From: Zygaena filipendulae | Taxonomy: Eukaryota; Arthropoda; Insecta; Lepidoptera; Zygaenidae | Reading direction: 5' to 3' | NCBI GenBank assembly: GCA_907165275.2 | Contig: OU015654.1 | Span: 13,037,501-13,101,500, forward strand | Length of the DNA: 64,000 nt | Shown here: positions 34,201 through 44,089 of the stretch, piece by piece | Position numbering within the stretch: the first letter of the stretch is position 1 | How the letters are laid out: every line of letters starts with the position of its first letter | Program-made: the position numbers and the translations under genes | Notes under the pieces: model-generated | Told to the model about the DNA's origin: nothing | The model's input: the letters and a program-made list of their open reading frames with translations, nothing else | Database searches by the model: none

Positions 34201-34906
34201 CATCAGCTCACTCTCGGAGACAAAGTTCGTCCTGTTTTCGGATTCAAAAAGTGCTCTCCAACATCTTGCTCGTTGTGCGTCTAGCTGTCGTGGGCTCCCG
34301 ATTGCTTACTCTATCATAAAAACTATATCTGAATTGCACTCAAGATCCGTAGATGTGTATCTCCAATGGATCCCATCCCACAGCGGGATTTTGGGTAACG
34401 AAATCGTCGACACATTGGCTAGACAGGCTTCAGTAGATGGCATAACATGGTCGGGTCTTCCTTTTTTTACAGACTGTCTTCAATTAGTTAAGACTCAGTG
34501 CTATGAATTGTGGAAAGAGTACTTCGACAAGCGAGCAAGAGAAATTGGTATATGGTATAAAACCATTCAATCAGAACCCCTACGGATACCCTGGTTCGGC
34601 AACTGTTTAAATAGAACTAACATTGTTACGGCATTCAGACTCAGATCCGGACATATTCCATTGAATAAGTTCGCATTTGCAATGAATAAAGTTGATTCTC
34701 CTTATTGTAATGAGTGTGAGAAGATTGAGGATGTTGTTCATATCGTGATGGAATGTGTCCGGAACGAGTCATACAGGAGGCAAATGTTCATGGAATATCC
34801 ATCATTGAGGGAACTGGGAGGATTTAACTGTGCTTTGGCCTTCCCACTTTGTGAGGAGGCGAAAGCACTTTATTATTTGGTTAGGTTAGGACTTAGGCTA
34901 AGATAA
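31196..34906 (+). CDS. LINE ORF2: endonuclease-reverse transcriptase-RNase H, 1236 aa
   Basis: ORF2 nicks the target, reverse transcribes element RNA and degrades it. The domains are complete. The APE-like endonuclease (about 10-225) has N19, E46, D144-F-N146 and the S219-D220-H221 end motif. The reverse transcriptase (about 430-720) has FVDIDNAY (D568), GLAQGDPMSPLL (623 on) and YADD (D656-D657). RNase H (about 950-1080) has D957 in TDGS, E992, D1016 in SDS, H1062 and D1072. A C-terminal zinc motif C1171-C1174-H1182-C1187 follows. No catalytic residue is missing and there is no stop or frameshift. The start ATG overlaps the ORF1 TAG within ATGGATAG, suggesting termination-reinitiation. Confidence 0.97.
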   Translation: MDSTPKKKNIISLNLLQWNARSLRPKLASFKQLLTQEKVHIAAISETWLDSEYVLRVSNYNIFRQDREEAYGGVAILTHKSIKAERIQTPNFHTGFEIIPIRVSDCERIENILSVYCSREYRPNRADWDTLFSISKVKTLILGDFNAHHRQWSYKTDSRGSQIYNALVESDFILLNDGSPTRFQMVEGCLRESSPDISLISTDVSHYFNWQTTNESLGSDHLIIKINTRAEFSSSVRNKRNFKKADWYLYSFYLEERFSNLCITQDLQTAYDTFLKLINEAAELFIPYVKFCQSPETNFKPKPFWTAELSKSVAKRIRALANFRRNPTPDNHDILLNNIRESQRLIRIAEIGGWRSFCDSINANTSSKEMWRKMRWMKGQKSASNNINSDRANHLLHSLCPDFVMPPKPYFCSSNLILEKTIVMHEMEACIKKKDTAPGQDDISFSMISNLPTNGKYLLLYLYNRFLNEGFVPSQWRDIRVIPIPKANRDPSSSSALRPISLISCVCKIFHSIINRRVEWFLEKEGVLSNNTFGFRKTKSCLDNLSNLVTQIQIGFATGRSTVGCFVDIDNAYNNVDLTALTSTLDRLGVGSRLCEYLWNFLKDRRINIEVDSSYLTRHSYRGLAQGDPMSPLLFNVVSIDICKLITNVIVMQYADDFVIFKTCNNVFAASSELQTALNVLTKLLRNLGLELSPTKSKVCVFKKTPFREPLDIKIKDEPLQIVENVKYLGLWLDRSLRWGRQINEIQEKCSKFLNLLKVLAGYGWGLHPTHLRKIYISIIRSRMDYASFLYDDCCQSQLIKLDRIQNQAMRVVGGFIKTTPIHVMESELSLQPLNIRRRYLGNKFWLKSKAIQTNTTIALLNDLAVSCSLQRWGKKKKPLLLIINDALKEQPIYTSAQLEMFSLHIWVNYINISDFVKHSVSSISEPKRNYSTLELNSFYNNLCIVKYQNFYKIFTDGSKDGMSAGAAVYDPQTNLKIKLKLTYDVSIMHIELIAIAEALSYISSLSETKFVLFSDSKSALQHLARCASSCRGLPIAYSIIKTISELHSRSVDVYLQWIPSHSGILGNEIVDTLARQASVDGITWSGLPFFTDCLQLVKTQCYELWKEYFDKRAREIGIWYKTIQSEPLRIPWFGNCLNRTNIVTAFRLRSGHIPLNKFAFAMNKVDSPYCNECEKIEDVVHIVMECVRNESYRRQMFMEYPSLRELGGFNCALAFPLCEEAKALYYLVRLGLRLR

Positions 34907-34971
34907 GTAAGTAGGTACACCATTTGTAGCTGTATAGAGCGACATGATCGCTGATGCGACCAAGCTCTTTA

Positions 34972-34977
34972 AATAAA
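34972..34977 (+). terminator. LINE polyadenylation signal
   Basis: AATAAA lies 5 nt before the 17-nt poly(A) tail at 34983-34999. The 3' UTR after the ORF2 stop is only about 76 nt. Confidence 0.85.
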
Positions 34978-34999
34978 GATTAAAAAAAAAAAAAAAAAA

Positions 35000-35014
35000 C
35001 TTTAAATATTCAGT
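35000..35014 (+). repeat. Right target-site duplication of the LINE
   Basis: CTTTAAATATTCAGT is an exact copy of 29519-29533. Confidence 0.95.
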
Positions 35015-35357
35015 AAAAATAAACAAACCAAACTCTATCTGATCGAGCAAAATTACAGTCAACAATATTATCAAGTAAGGGAGGGGCGAAGAAAGGGCTG
35101 AGGGGGTGACAGAGAGCTTAGGGTGACCACTAATTGAGGGTGGGACGAAAGTAAAACTTCCCCACGTATTCGTCACATCCGATGATTTTTTCTATTCAAC
35201 GCAAAATATTCCATGCAGAGAACTATAGTTGCGCCCGATGTCATTGCCCCTCTATTTATCAAATTGCTATCAGTCATCGGATTCCTATGTGATGAGTGCA
35301 TTGTCTGAACATAATAACAATCGGAATTAGATCGGTGCAGGAGGGGTGCATTTGAAA
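35015..35357. other. Unannotated stretch
   Basis: Includes a G-rich patch at 35077-35125 (gggaggggcgaagaaagggc). No gene recognised. Confidence 0.4.
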
Positions 35358-35908
35358 CTAGCTGTCACCCGCGGTTTCGCCCGCAGTAATTTCGGAGTTC
35401 CCGCTAGAATTCCAGGATAAAAAGTACCCTATGTCCTTCTCTGTACTCTTCAGTGCATGCAATGCAATGGACATGTTGACTATTTTTTTTAACCGTCTTG
35501 TAGATTGATAAAAAATATTGGACACGTATTTTTTCTTTTTTTACGTAATCAAAAAATAACGGCGATACATTGAGTTGAAATTTCGCGTGACTTCACTATT
35601 CGGACAGTTTGTAAGGCGGTTTTAGCGGTTAGTGACGTCACGACCCCCTCACCCTAAACTTTATTGCGCTTTATCTCTGTATATTTTAATTTATTTGAAA
35701 AACCAAAAAATACGTGTATATTATTTTTTTTATTTTCTAACTGACGGACTAATTAGAATTTAGATTTTCAAAAGTAGTCCACATCCCCATTTCATGATGA
35801 TCAGATGAGTCGTTAAGGCGTGAAAGCGTAACAGCCAGACAGACAGCTAGACAGACAGACCGACAGACAGACAGAGTTACTTTCGCATTTATAATATTAG
35901 TATGGATT
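35358..35908 (-). mobile_element. Lep1-like Helitron interrupted by a MITE
   Basis: The left part, 35358-35468, has the terminus CTAGCTGTCACCCGCGGTTT and core ccctatgtccttctctgtac. The right part, 35789-35908, resumes with atttcatgatgatcagatga and ends tttataatattag. Joining the parts gives the normal family order, so MITE family 2 inserted into it. Confidence 0.82.
35469..35788. mobile_element. MITE family 2, copy inside a Lep1-like element
   Basis: A 320-bp copy with GGACATGTTGACTA and tagtccACATCCCC ends and the tagtccgtc-type subterminal motifs. AT flanks both sides. Confidence 0.85.
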
Positions 35909-38336
35909 ACTTTTGGTGAACGTTTGGAGCTCGCGGAGGCGTAACCAGTTATATCACTGACCTTTTGTCATAATATAAAAAACCTTCCGAACAAAGAAGA
36001 ACTACTTCAAAAATCAATTATTACCTCATTAAATTTATTAACGCAGATTGAACGCCAATTACCGGGTGTAGAAGTGGAAAGCGATTATCGATTTTCATTC
36101 AATACAACATCGTCCAATACAACATCGAGCGGTTTTAATCGAATTAAATGCAAGTGGTTGCAATCTTTTATAACGCTAGTATGCTGTCGATACCGACGAC
36201 TAACTAGATCGAGTGAACTTCGCACTTAAGGCGATTGAATCAGGGAGATCGTGAAATTAAATCAGAGGCAAAAGCCTTCTTATTGGTGAAATATGATCAG
36301 TAGATCTTCTGACCTTCGGTTATGAACAATAAGTGGCAGTCATTGTTAACAGGACAGTTGTTGTAGTGGTCGGGAAAGTAAGTCAGGTGATGCGGGTTCG
36401 ACGTCAGCATTATGGTAAACAAACATGTCATAAACATTTGTGGGTGCCTAGCTCAAAGAATCGACATGCGACAATACAAAGAAGCGACACTCTCCGCATG
36501 CCACCGATTTCATGCCTCCCCATACCCTGCGAAAGTTTCTTGGAAATTACGAGGAAAATTTGTCACATGCAGAATCTATACAGGAATATTTTTTTATTCA
36601 GTGCGCAAACTTTTGCAAATTAAACTTACAGGAGTTGTAATAAACACCTTTTTTAAATTTTGATAAGTCTTAATACAAAAAAGTAAAGTTATCGTGAACG
36701 AAAGATGTATACTTTGCAATTTATTTATTGGATACTCTATTCGCCGCCGCCACCGCTGCGCGCAAAGCGTTCGTTCGGCTAGGTATTTACGTGGGTTACA
36801 ATGTACCGACCTGTCATGTGTTTGAAGTCATTCACCCCCGCTGCAACACCCCCGCGTACGAGACACAGCGCGCGCGCCCATTGATATTATTACGAATAGA
36901 TAGTGTCCATAATTTGCTAATTTGAAGCCGGATAAAAGAATAAAAAAAAGTTTGGAACAAATAATGAAAATGTGTTCTATTACTGATACTAAACCACCAA
37001 TTTTTTTTTTGCGCATTGCTTTAATAATATTCCTGTATGTGGCAATATTTCATTGACAACTGATAATTACAGTCAGCTCGCTGTCAACCCTACGATACGC
37101 ACACACGCACAACACGTGTACGTACATGCTGGCTGTCGTTACTTATATGAAAGTACCTACTTGAATTAGTTCATTTGTATGGGGTGTCACCGGGCTGTCT
37201 AGAGTCTAGATATCTGTACCATAGGTACATACGTAGATAGGTATTAACAAAGCAGGTATATAATTAATTAGTTGGTTGTTTGGTACTCGCAGCCATTGAT
37301 ATACCACACTCTGCTTAGTTTGAGACCAGGTGGCGCTGTGTAATAATGTCCAAGCATTAATTATTAATTTATTATCAATAAAGTTCCTTAAAAGAGTAAG
37401 TCGCGGCTGTAGATATTATTGTTGATTAAATTATATCATAGTTATTTGAGCAGGGAATAAGTTTGTAACCCTAACCATACTGATATTTTGGTAGTTTTTA
37501 ATAATATCTCTACTAGTTTTTAATAATAACTATTGTCTATACAGTATGCATAGAATATGATATTTTCTAATTGCATGATTAAATAATGCACAGCATTGTA
37601 CCTTTTACAGTATTATATAATCTGTGGCACAGCATACACTGAAGAAGAAATGGTTTTTGGGATATTTGTCTCCTAAGTGGGTAAAAGGTAGTAAAATTTT
37701 GTAAACAAGTACCTACATTTATTTTTAAAATTGAAGCCATGAAAATAAGTCGTTCAATGAAATGTATTATTGGGTAGATACCTACGTGTATTTTAGCACT
37801 CTCTTTTAAATAAAGTACCCATGTTTTTCAGTGTAATTAATTATTAGTCCGTTTTATCTCTTATTAAAAACACTTGGTGGGAAAACAGCTTGTTAATCCT
37901 TGATCGCTTGAAAAAATTGGTCAAAATTTTAGACATAGTTTATGTACTTACTCAAAACCAAAAAAGGACTGAATCACCTATACGTATATTATAAGTTTTC
38001 TTAATAAATTCAGCTTTTACGATGACGGATGGCGATGGGGATGATGATCGAAACAAAATATGTACCTATCCAAACACATGAAACGATTTCGTTACAAATC
38101 ACAAATCACAAATAAATAAATAATGAATTATTTATGTACGTCGAAGAAAATATTATTCTGTATAATTTGTGCGCTGTCATACATTGCGTGATTTGCTTCA
38201 AATATCATAACGGTTGGTCGCTTCTGATCAATACGGCGCGCGTATTGTACGAGTATGTATACGTCTTGTACAGGACGACCACTTGGACTGCGAACGTGAT
38301 TGAAGTTATATCTACCTACTTCTTCCGGTGAATTAA
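35909..38336. other. Unannotated stretch, 2.4 kb
   Basis: No repeat family is obvious over most of this length. 36725-36890 is GC-rich, with a 65-codon frame at 36728-36925. A 96-codon frame lies at 36333-36623. Neither shows a domain or clear splice pattern. This is one of the few long unique segments and could be intronic or regulatory. Confidence 0.4.
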
Positions 38337-38573
38337 CGGCCGCACTCAGAGTCGACTTTAATGATTACTTAGTTAAGTATAGATTTTTAAAACAAAACTG
38401 CCGCAATCAGAGACGTTCAGTAAATTAATGTTAGTTGGCATTTAATGAGATGTAACTTAATTAGTGAAATGCCAATTGACAATAATTTATTAAACTTGTC
38501 TGATTGCGGCAGTTTTGTTTTAAAGATCTATACTTAACTAAGTAATCATTAAAGTCGACTCTGAGTGCGGCGG
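38337..38573. mobile_element. PIF/Harbinger-like MITE, copy C (TAA TSD)
   Basis: A 237-bp foldback element with the family ends (GCACTCAGAGTCGAC and CTCTGAGTGCGGCGG), flanked by TAA on both sides. The central part is inverted relative to copy B. Confidence 0.92.
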
Positions 38574-38809
38574 TAAGAGCTCAAAACGTAAGTGACGTGC
38601 ATGAGGTTAACAACTAGCGTGTTTATTTGTTTACGTCTATGAAGAGTAATAGCTTCTGACGTGTATACAAAATGTTTTTTTTTTCCTCTTAACCTAGGGG
38701 GTAAATTAATTGTGTTTCATATAAGAAAAGTTTTAAAATCTTTGCAGCCATGCTACTATATTATAATACAACGACAAATATATTTCTCGGAGCTTTTTTA
38801 TATCGCACT

Positions 38810-38990
38810 GGTCCCGGTGGTTTCACTCGCGTTACTTACAGAGTTCCCACGGGAATCCCGGTGTAGAAAGTAACCCATATCCTTTCTGTATCCATGACAG
38901 CGTGTACGCAAAACCTTATCATGATTAGTTGAGTAGTTAAATCGTGAAAGCGTAACAAACAAATAAACTCAATATTTTAATTATAATAAT
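38810..38990 (-). mobile_element. Lep1-like Helitron, terminus degraded
   Basis: ggtcccggtggtttcactcg, core ttatcatgattagttgagta, and an end near ttataataataag. It abuts the next copy. Confidence 0.65.
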
Positions 38991-38995
38991 AAGTT

Positions 38996-39190
38996 CTAGC
39001 TAATCCCCGCGGTTTCACCCGTGTTGATTTCGGAGTACCTGCGGGAATTCCGGGATAAAAAACCCTATTTCCATTTCTGTATCCCTGACCAAGTGAAAAC
39101 AAAATTTTATGATGGTTAGTTTGGAAGTTGTGGCGTGAAAAGTTAACAAAAAAAAAAACAGCTCGCAAACTCACAGTCGCACTTTATCAG
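38996..39190 (-). mobile_element. Lep1-like Helitron
   Basis: CTAGCTAATCCCCGCGGTTT terminus, aaaattttatgatggttagt core, gttaacaaaaa near the 5' side. Confidence 0.72.
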
Positions 39191-39307
39191 AATTGAGTAG
39201 GTACCTTTAAAGTACTTGTGAATTTGGGACGAAGCGATACATCAATAGTGACATGGGACATAACTTCGGGACGAACGAAGAATAAACCAGGTCGTTACGT
39301 AACAATA

Positions 39308-39532
39308 GGCATGTTGACTAATTTTTATATTTTAATCCGTCTTGTAGATTATTAAAAAATATTGGACACGTATTTTTTCTTTTTTTACATAATCAAAAAA
39401 TAACGGCGATATATTGAGTTGAAATTTCGCGTGACGTCACTATTCTGACAGTTTGTATGGCGGTTTTAGCGGTTAGTGACGTCGTGACTCCCTCACCCTA
39501 AACTTTAATGCGCTAAAATTAGTCAAGTTGCC
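39308..39532. mobile_element. MITE family 2, internally deleted copy
   Basis: Keeps GGCATGTTGACTA at the left and the inverse TAGTCAAGTTGCC at the right but is only 225 bp, having lost about 100 bp of the right half. Confidence 0.8.
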
Positions 39533-39792
39533 AATTGTGAGAATGCTCTGAAGTCGACAGCTTCGGCGGTGACATAGCACGCTGAGTTTGACAGGCCCTA
39601 TGAAAGAGATCTTTATCAAAATGTCCAGCTAGTTTGTTCATAACTCCATTTATCCAGAGATATCAATATAATTCGAGATTGATATTATTATTATGTTACC
39701 TACCAGCTTTACCCTTTCGGGACTTTCCGAATTGCTTCAGGAATTCTGTAGTACACCTACTTTGTAAATCTTCCAGAAAAAGTTCTGTAAAT

Positions 39793-40027
39793 GGACGCAG
39801 ATAAGCAATAACATGTTAACCCACAAAATGATGTTATCGATCCAGAACGATTTATTGAGAGTTAGAGAACGTTTTTTAATTATGTGATTACCTTATTACA
39901 TTGTTTAAATATGTAACTAAATATTGAACATAAAAAATTTAAAACAAAACGGCGCTATAATTTTAAAACTTTAATTTAATCAAAATTTCTACAGTGCGGG
40001 TTAACACTCTATTGCTTATCTATGTCC
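39793..40027. mobile_element. MITE family 1, copy 3
   Basis: 235 bp with the family ends. The flanks are AAAT and AAAC, a 4-bp duplication with one mismatch. Confidence 0.85.
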
Positions 40028-40055
40028 AAACAATATTAAAATCCGCATGAATCCG

Positions 40056-40454
40056 CTTGGGCGGCGCCACAGCCACGGCGGCGGCGGCGGCGGCAAAAAC
40101 AAATGGTAGACAACATAAGAAGTAGGCCACAGCGCGCGCTTCTGATAACTGGACGCAGATAAGCAATAACATGTTAACCCACAAAATGAAGTTATTGATA
40201 CAAAGCAATTTATTGTGAGTTACAGAACGTTTTTGAACTATGTGTTTACCTAATTACATTGTTTAAATATGTATAAAAAATTTGAACATAAAAAATTGTT
40301 GACACAATATGGCGCTGAAATTTAAAACACGATTTACTCAAAATTTCTCTAATGCGGGTTAACACACTATTGCTTATCTATGTCCGACTGTGGCCTACTC
40401 CTATGTTGTCTACCATTTGTTTTCGCCGCCGCCGCCGTAGCTGTGGCCAAGGGG
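40056..40454. repeat. GC-rich inverted repeat holding a MITE in its loop
   Basis: The left arm 40056-40132 and right arm 40389-40454 are inverse copies of about 65 bp (ggcggcggcggc, aaacaaatggtagacaacat, gtaggccacag). Removing MITE copy 4 leaves a spacer of only about 20 bp, so the original was a compact hairpin. Confidence 0.87.
40151..40385. mobile_element. MITE family 1, copy 4, nested in the hairpin
   Basis: 235 bp with GGACGCAGATAAGCAATA and the inverse end. Flanks AACT and GACT differ at one base. Confidence 0.87.
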
Positions 40455-40470
40455 TGATAATAATTCTTGT

Positions 40471-40491
40471 CTTGTGACGTCATGTCACAAG
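40471..40491. repeat. Short hairpin around TGACGTCA
   Basis: CTTGTGAC, loop gtcat, GTCACAAG. It contains the cAMP-response-like palindrome TGACGTCA. Confidence 0.7.
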
Positions 40492-40558
40492 TCTCACGGT
40501 CCCAAACTAAGCAGAGCTTGTACCATCTACCAGAGCATTGATATTATACATAGGTATA

Positions 40559-40748
40559 TCTTTAGAATTATAAACGCGAATGTGAGTTAGTTTGTCTGTT
40601 ACGCTATTAACTACTCAACCGATCATCATGACGTTTAGCATACACGTTGTCAGGGGTACAAGAAGGACTCAGGGTACTTTTTATCCCGGAATTCTCGGGG
40701 GATCCCGAGATTAACGCGGGTGAAACCGCAGCCGCAGGGAACAGCTAG
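40559..40748 (+). mobile_element. Lep1-like Helitron, complete
   Basis: TCTTTAGAATTATAAACGCG start, core actcaaccgatcatcatgac, and end ggaacagCTAG. An extra gcagcc unit lies in the terminal hairpin region. Confidence 0.8.
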
Positions 40749-40796
40749 GTATGTGATGAAATACTAAATGTCGACACTCAAACTCGTCACATATCT

Positions 40797-40918
40797 AAAG
40801 CCCGCTCCACATTCACGCGAGAATCTTGTGAGAACGCGAGAAAACACACTCACGTTCTCGTGGCTTTCTCGCGTTCTCGCAAGATTCTCGCGTGATTGTG
40901 GAGACTGGAGCGGGCTTT
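40797..40918. mobile_element. CGCGAGAA foldback mini-element, intact
   Basis: A 122-bp near-perfect palindrome: AAAGCCCGCTCCACATTCAC on the left, inverse on the right, with internal gagaatcttg and gagaacgcgagaa inverted pairs. The flanks read CTA and TAA. A related copy at 13411-13963 is split by an insertion. Confidence 0.85.
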
Positions 40919-41880
40919 AACATTCGCCCCGATGAAGGCGCGGGAATAGAACCCGCTATACCCAGGAGCAATCAAATTTGCAAACCAACAGATCAAGTGG
41001 GGAGTAGTACCTACTGCTTTAAAAAATTCTATTTACATGGATATAATAGGTAAAGGTACAAAAACAATCCCAAGTTTACCTAACTAATTATCCTAATATG
41101 GATTTCCATTATGTTCGTAACTGCTGCTGCTCGTTAGTTATTAATATCTATCCATCTTATATAAACGTATTATTTTTAAACTCTTGTTGTCTTATCTAAA
41201 CATCATAACAATATGGCTGAACTTTATTTCTGACCATTCGTTGTGGGATACCGGCAAACAATATGCAATGAAATTTTGAAATGAGTTAAATTCTTCTAGT
41301 TAACCTAGTATTCGAAATACCTATGGTTAGTAGGGTAAGATTACTTAAAATATTAAAGAGTACCTATAAAAATTCAATAATAATACCAGCAAATAATTTT
41401 CTTATCATTTATTAGCTTAGATTAGATTTATTTATTTCACATTGTCAGATTCAAAATTACATCAAATTATAATAGTGATCGTCAGGTAAATTTCAATAAG
41501 TATGAGTAAATGTCAATAAGTGTAAATAAACGTCAATATACAATTACAAAATACTGCCAAAATCATAAAAAGAAAAATTAATTTAAATGTCAAACAAACA
41601 ATAACAAATATAAAATAAAATAAAGTAAACCAACTAAATCAATGTCAAATGTAGAATAAAATATAAATAAAATAAAATAAAAATAAATAAAGCTACACAA
41701 TGTAGAATTGTATGTAAAATTCATTTTCCAACAAAAGATTCTCATCGTACAGAAATCATCAAACTTTCTAATGTAATTCGATAATTCGTCGGTTAGCCAC
41801 GGTACACTGTCTGCTTATATACTTATGCTTATATACTTATGATTGATTTATACTTATTAATTTTAAACTTATTAAATTAA
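40919..41880. other. Unannotated AT-rich stretch with an inverse LINE tail
   Basis: 41408-41440 (gattagatttatttatttca) is the inverse of the LINE tail at 5440-5475. 41560-41700 is an A-rich low-complexity run. No gene. Confidence 0.5.
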
Positions 41881-42005
41881 TGCTTTTCTCATTGATTTTA
41901 TTTATTGTTCGAGCTCAATGAATTGATATGTAACTGGCCTCTAGGTTACGCTAGTTTGGAAGCAGGGAGTGTTTTGCTTGTGACAATAAATTATTATTAT
42001 TATAT
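41881..42005 (+). mobile_element. Probable LINE 3' tail, (ATT)n
   Basis: The sequence gtgacaataaattattatta is a typical retroposon end with AATAAA-like signal and tandem ATT. The upstream body is short. Confidence 0.5.
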
Positions 42006-42125
42006 GAAACAAAGTCCTCCGTCGCGTCTGTCTGTCTGTGTGTCTGTTCGCGATAAACTTTAAAACTACTGAACGGATTTTCATGCATTTTTTACCTATA
42101 GATACGGTGATTTTTTTTTTTGTTC
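42006..42125 (+). mobile_element. Helitron-like 5' fragment, 'cgcgataaactttaaaact' subfamily
   Basis: Microsatellite-like tctgtctgtctg followed by ttaaaactactgaacggatt. The inverse of a related piece is at 59255-59365. The 3' part is not identified. Confidence 0.5.
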
Positions 42126-43017
42126 TCGAGGATTTCCATAAGTCCCTTATTTAAATTCAAACCCCATATATAAATAATATGACATTACAAATCGGTAAGT
42201 AGGACATTTAGTTACTTATTTTATTCAATTAACAGAAGGTCATATTGTTGTGTAGTGAAAACTTGCAAAACGAATTTTTCTTCGAACCGCTCAAACAACG
42301 AGAAATATTAATACAATATAATAACAAATAATCACAGAATACTACTGTATGGAAATATTTTTACTGTCATTGCCAGAGATTCGTTCATGAAAACGTTCAA
42401 ATACGAAAAATTGCGTTTGGCTGAATGCAGTGTACGTATTTGCCGATCTGATATCCGCTGTATTACGCAAAACGAACGAGATTGCGAAGCGGGAGATTTT
42501 GAAATGACTTTTGAATCTAATATTGTTGCATGACGCTTTGTTAAGGAACCCTTCTCATAAGTTCACAATATACCTAGGTACCTATACAGATCTAAAATAC
42601 CTAGGTACTTAAGTTAAAGGCTGTGTTGTAGAAACCCAGCAAATCTTGTGGTTTAACGAGGGAAATTAAACCACAAGAAGTCAGGTTATAAGCGAAGGAC
42701 ATATTGAAGGAATACAGTTTTCGAATCCCGCAAATTTAAGGTACATATAAAAACGTTTTAGGTAAAAATTGAGACGAAGATTTTATGTAGAAATTATATT
42801 TTTTCAAAGATTTATATGTTTGTTTGTCAGTTCACACAAATCTCCGGAGAACTGTTATAGTTTTCACTATAAACCTAAACTCGGAGTAACATAACGTTGT
42901 CTTTGTTTCCTAGGAGTCAGGTATTAGGATATTATAGGTTATAAAAGTCATTTATAACAGAATCACGCGGGTAAAACCGCGGGCACCTACACGCTATATC
43001 CTTAAGCTTATTGTAAA
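42126..43017. other. Unannotated stretch
   Basis: A short SINE-body remnant (ggctgtgttgtagaaaccca) lies at 42617-42650. A Lep1-like terminus remnant (cacgcgggtaaaaccgcggg) lies at 42963-42983. No gene. Confidence 0.45.
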
Positions 43018-43215
43018 CTAGCTGTTCCCCGCGATTTCACCTGCGTTGATTTCGCAGATCCCGCGGGAATTCCGGGATAAAAAGTGCCCTATGTGTTATT
43101 CTGATGTATAAGCTATATTATTGTACAGTTTCATTAAAAATCAACTCAGTCGCTTTTGCGTAAAAGAGTAGGTAACAAACGCCCACACATCCATACATGC
43201 ATACATACAAACTTT
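43018..43215 (-). mobile_element. Lep1-like Helitron
   Basis: CTAGCTGTTCCCCGCGATTT terminus, gttattctgatgtataagct core, and an end near catacaaactttcgcccc. Confidence 0.78.
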
Positions 43216-43625
43216 CGCCCCACAATTCAACCCTCGTGGTTTTGCGATATTCCATTTTCTTCTAATACTTAACCCCTTTAAAAGATATTTAATCTGTAAA
43301 TCGGAGTCGCTTGGCCTCGTTGCGATTATTCAACTCATTTTTTTCACATCCGATTATAGAATTTAACCTTTTGAAATAAAAGGATTATAACAAACAGACG
43401 TAATTCGTTTAAACATACACACATACACACTCATTTGTTTTATCATTTTAATATTTGCTCGGGGTGGGGTGTGTTTCAAATACATAACAACAACTCACCC
43501 AATACTGTGGCATTCGTCACTGACACTAGAAAGTCAATACTGAACGTCTTGTGTACGTAGTTGTACAGTGGCGATGCACAAAATAGTACCTACACGTTTG
43601 TAACTATATCCTTAGGTACTGATTT
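43216..43625. other. Unannotated stretch
   Basis: No repeat family or gene recognised. Confidence 0.4.
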
Positions 43626-43630
43626 CATTA

Positions 43631-43806
43631 GAAAGTGAGTTTGTTTGTTTGTTGCGCTTTCACGCCTTAACGGCTCAACCGATCATCATGAAATTTTTTA
43701 CACACATTGTCAGGGGAATAGAAGAGGATATAGGGTACTTTGTATCTCGGAATTCCTGGGGCATCTCCGAAATTTCCGTGGGTGAAACCGCTAATGGAAT
43801 TGCTAG
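43631..43806 (+). mobile_element. Lep1-like Helitron
   Basis: Core cggctcaaccgatcatcatg and the terminus gtgaaaccgctaatggaattgCTAG followed by T. The 66-codon frame across it is incidental. Confidence 0.75.
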
Positions 43807-43964
43807 TATAAAATACCTATATTTTTTTAAACCAAGTTTTTGTAGTTAACATTATAATATGTTAATGAATTAAAAGTTGACAATAGAATTAATAATTATG
43901 TTATGTAGGTACCTAACAACTTAATAGTTTTGTATCCATTGTACTGCCTATCAGTGAATTATTT

Positions 43965-44015
43965 ACACACACACACACACATGCACACACACACGCATAA
44001 ACACACACCACTCAC
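43965..44015. repeat. (CA)n microsatellite
   Basis: Dinucleotide CA run with single-base interruptions (atgca, cgca). Confidence 0.95.
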
Positions 44016-44089
44016 CTCACACCGCACACCTCACATCCCTCATCTATTTTATTTATTTATTTAATTTTAATCTTTTTCTTTTTTGTAGT

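Larger units (their letters stand above)
29534..34999 (+). mobile_element. Full-length two-ORF non-LTR retrotransposon (LINE)
   Basis: A 5466-bp element: 5' UTR (about 209 nt), ORF1, ORF2, short 3' UTR, AATAAA and 17 A. It is bounded by a perfect 15-bp target-site duplication. Both ORFs are uninterrupted, which suggests a recent and possibly still competent insertion. The combination of an APE endonuclease, RT and a downstream RNase H domain, with three zinc knuckles in ORF1, places it in the broad group containing the I, R1 and LOA clades (family knowledge). The poly(A) tail differs from the TAA tail of the classic I factor, so I leave the clade open. Confidence 0.95.

Noticed and set aside
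31196..34906. LINE ORF2 as an LTR retrotransposon pol
   Set aside because: It has an APE-type endonuclease at the N-terminus, RT before RNase H, and no protease or integrase. The element ends in poly(A) without LTRs.
34898..35176. 92-codon minus frame spanning the LINE tail
   Set aside because: It crosses the LINE 3' end, its poly(A) tail (as poly-Phe) and the target duplication, so it cannot be an ancestral gene.
36333..36925. Overlapping frames of 96, 83 and 65 codons
   Set aside because: Several overlapping frames, none with recognisable features. Noted only as unique sequence.
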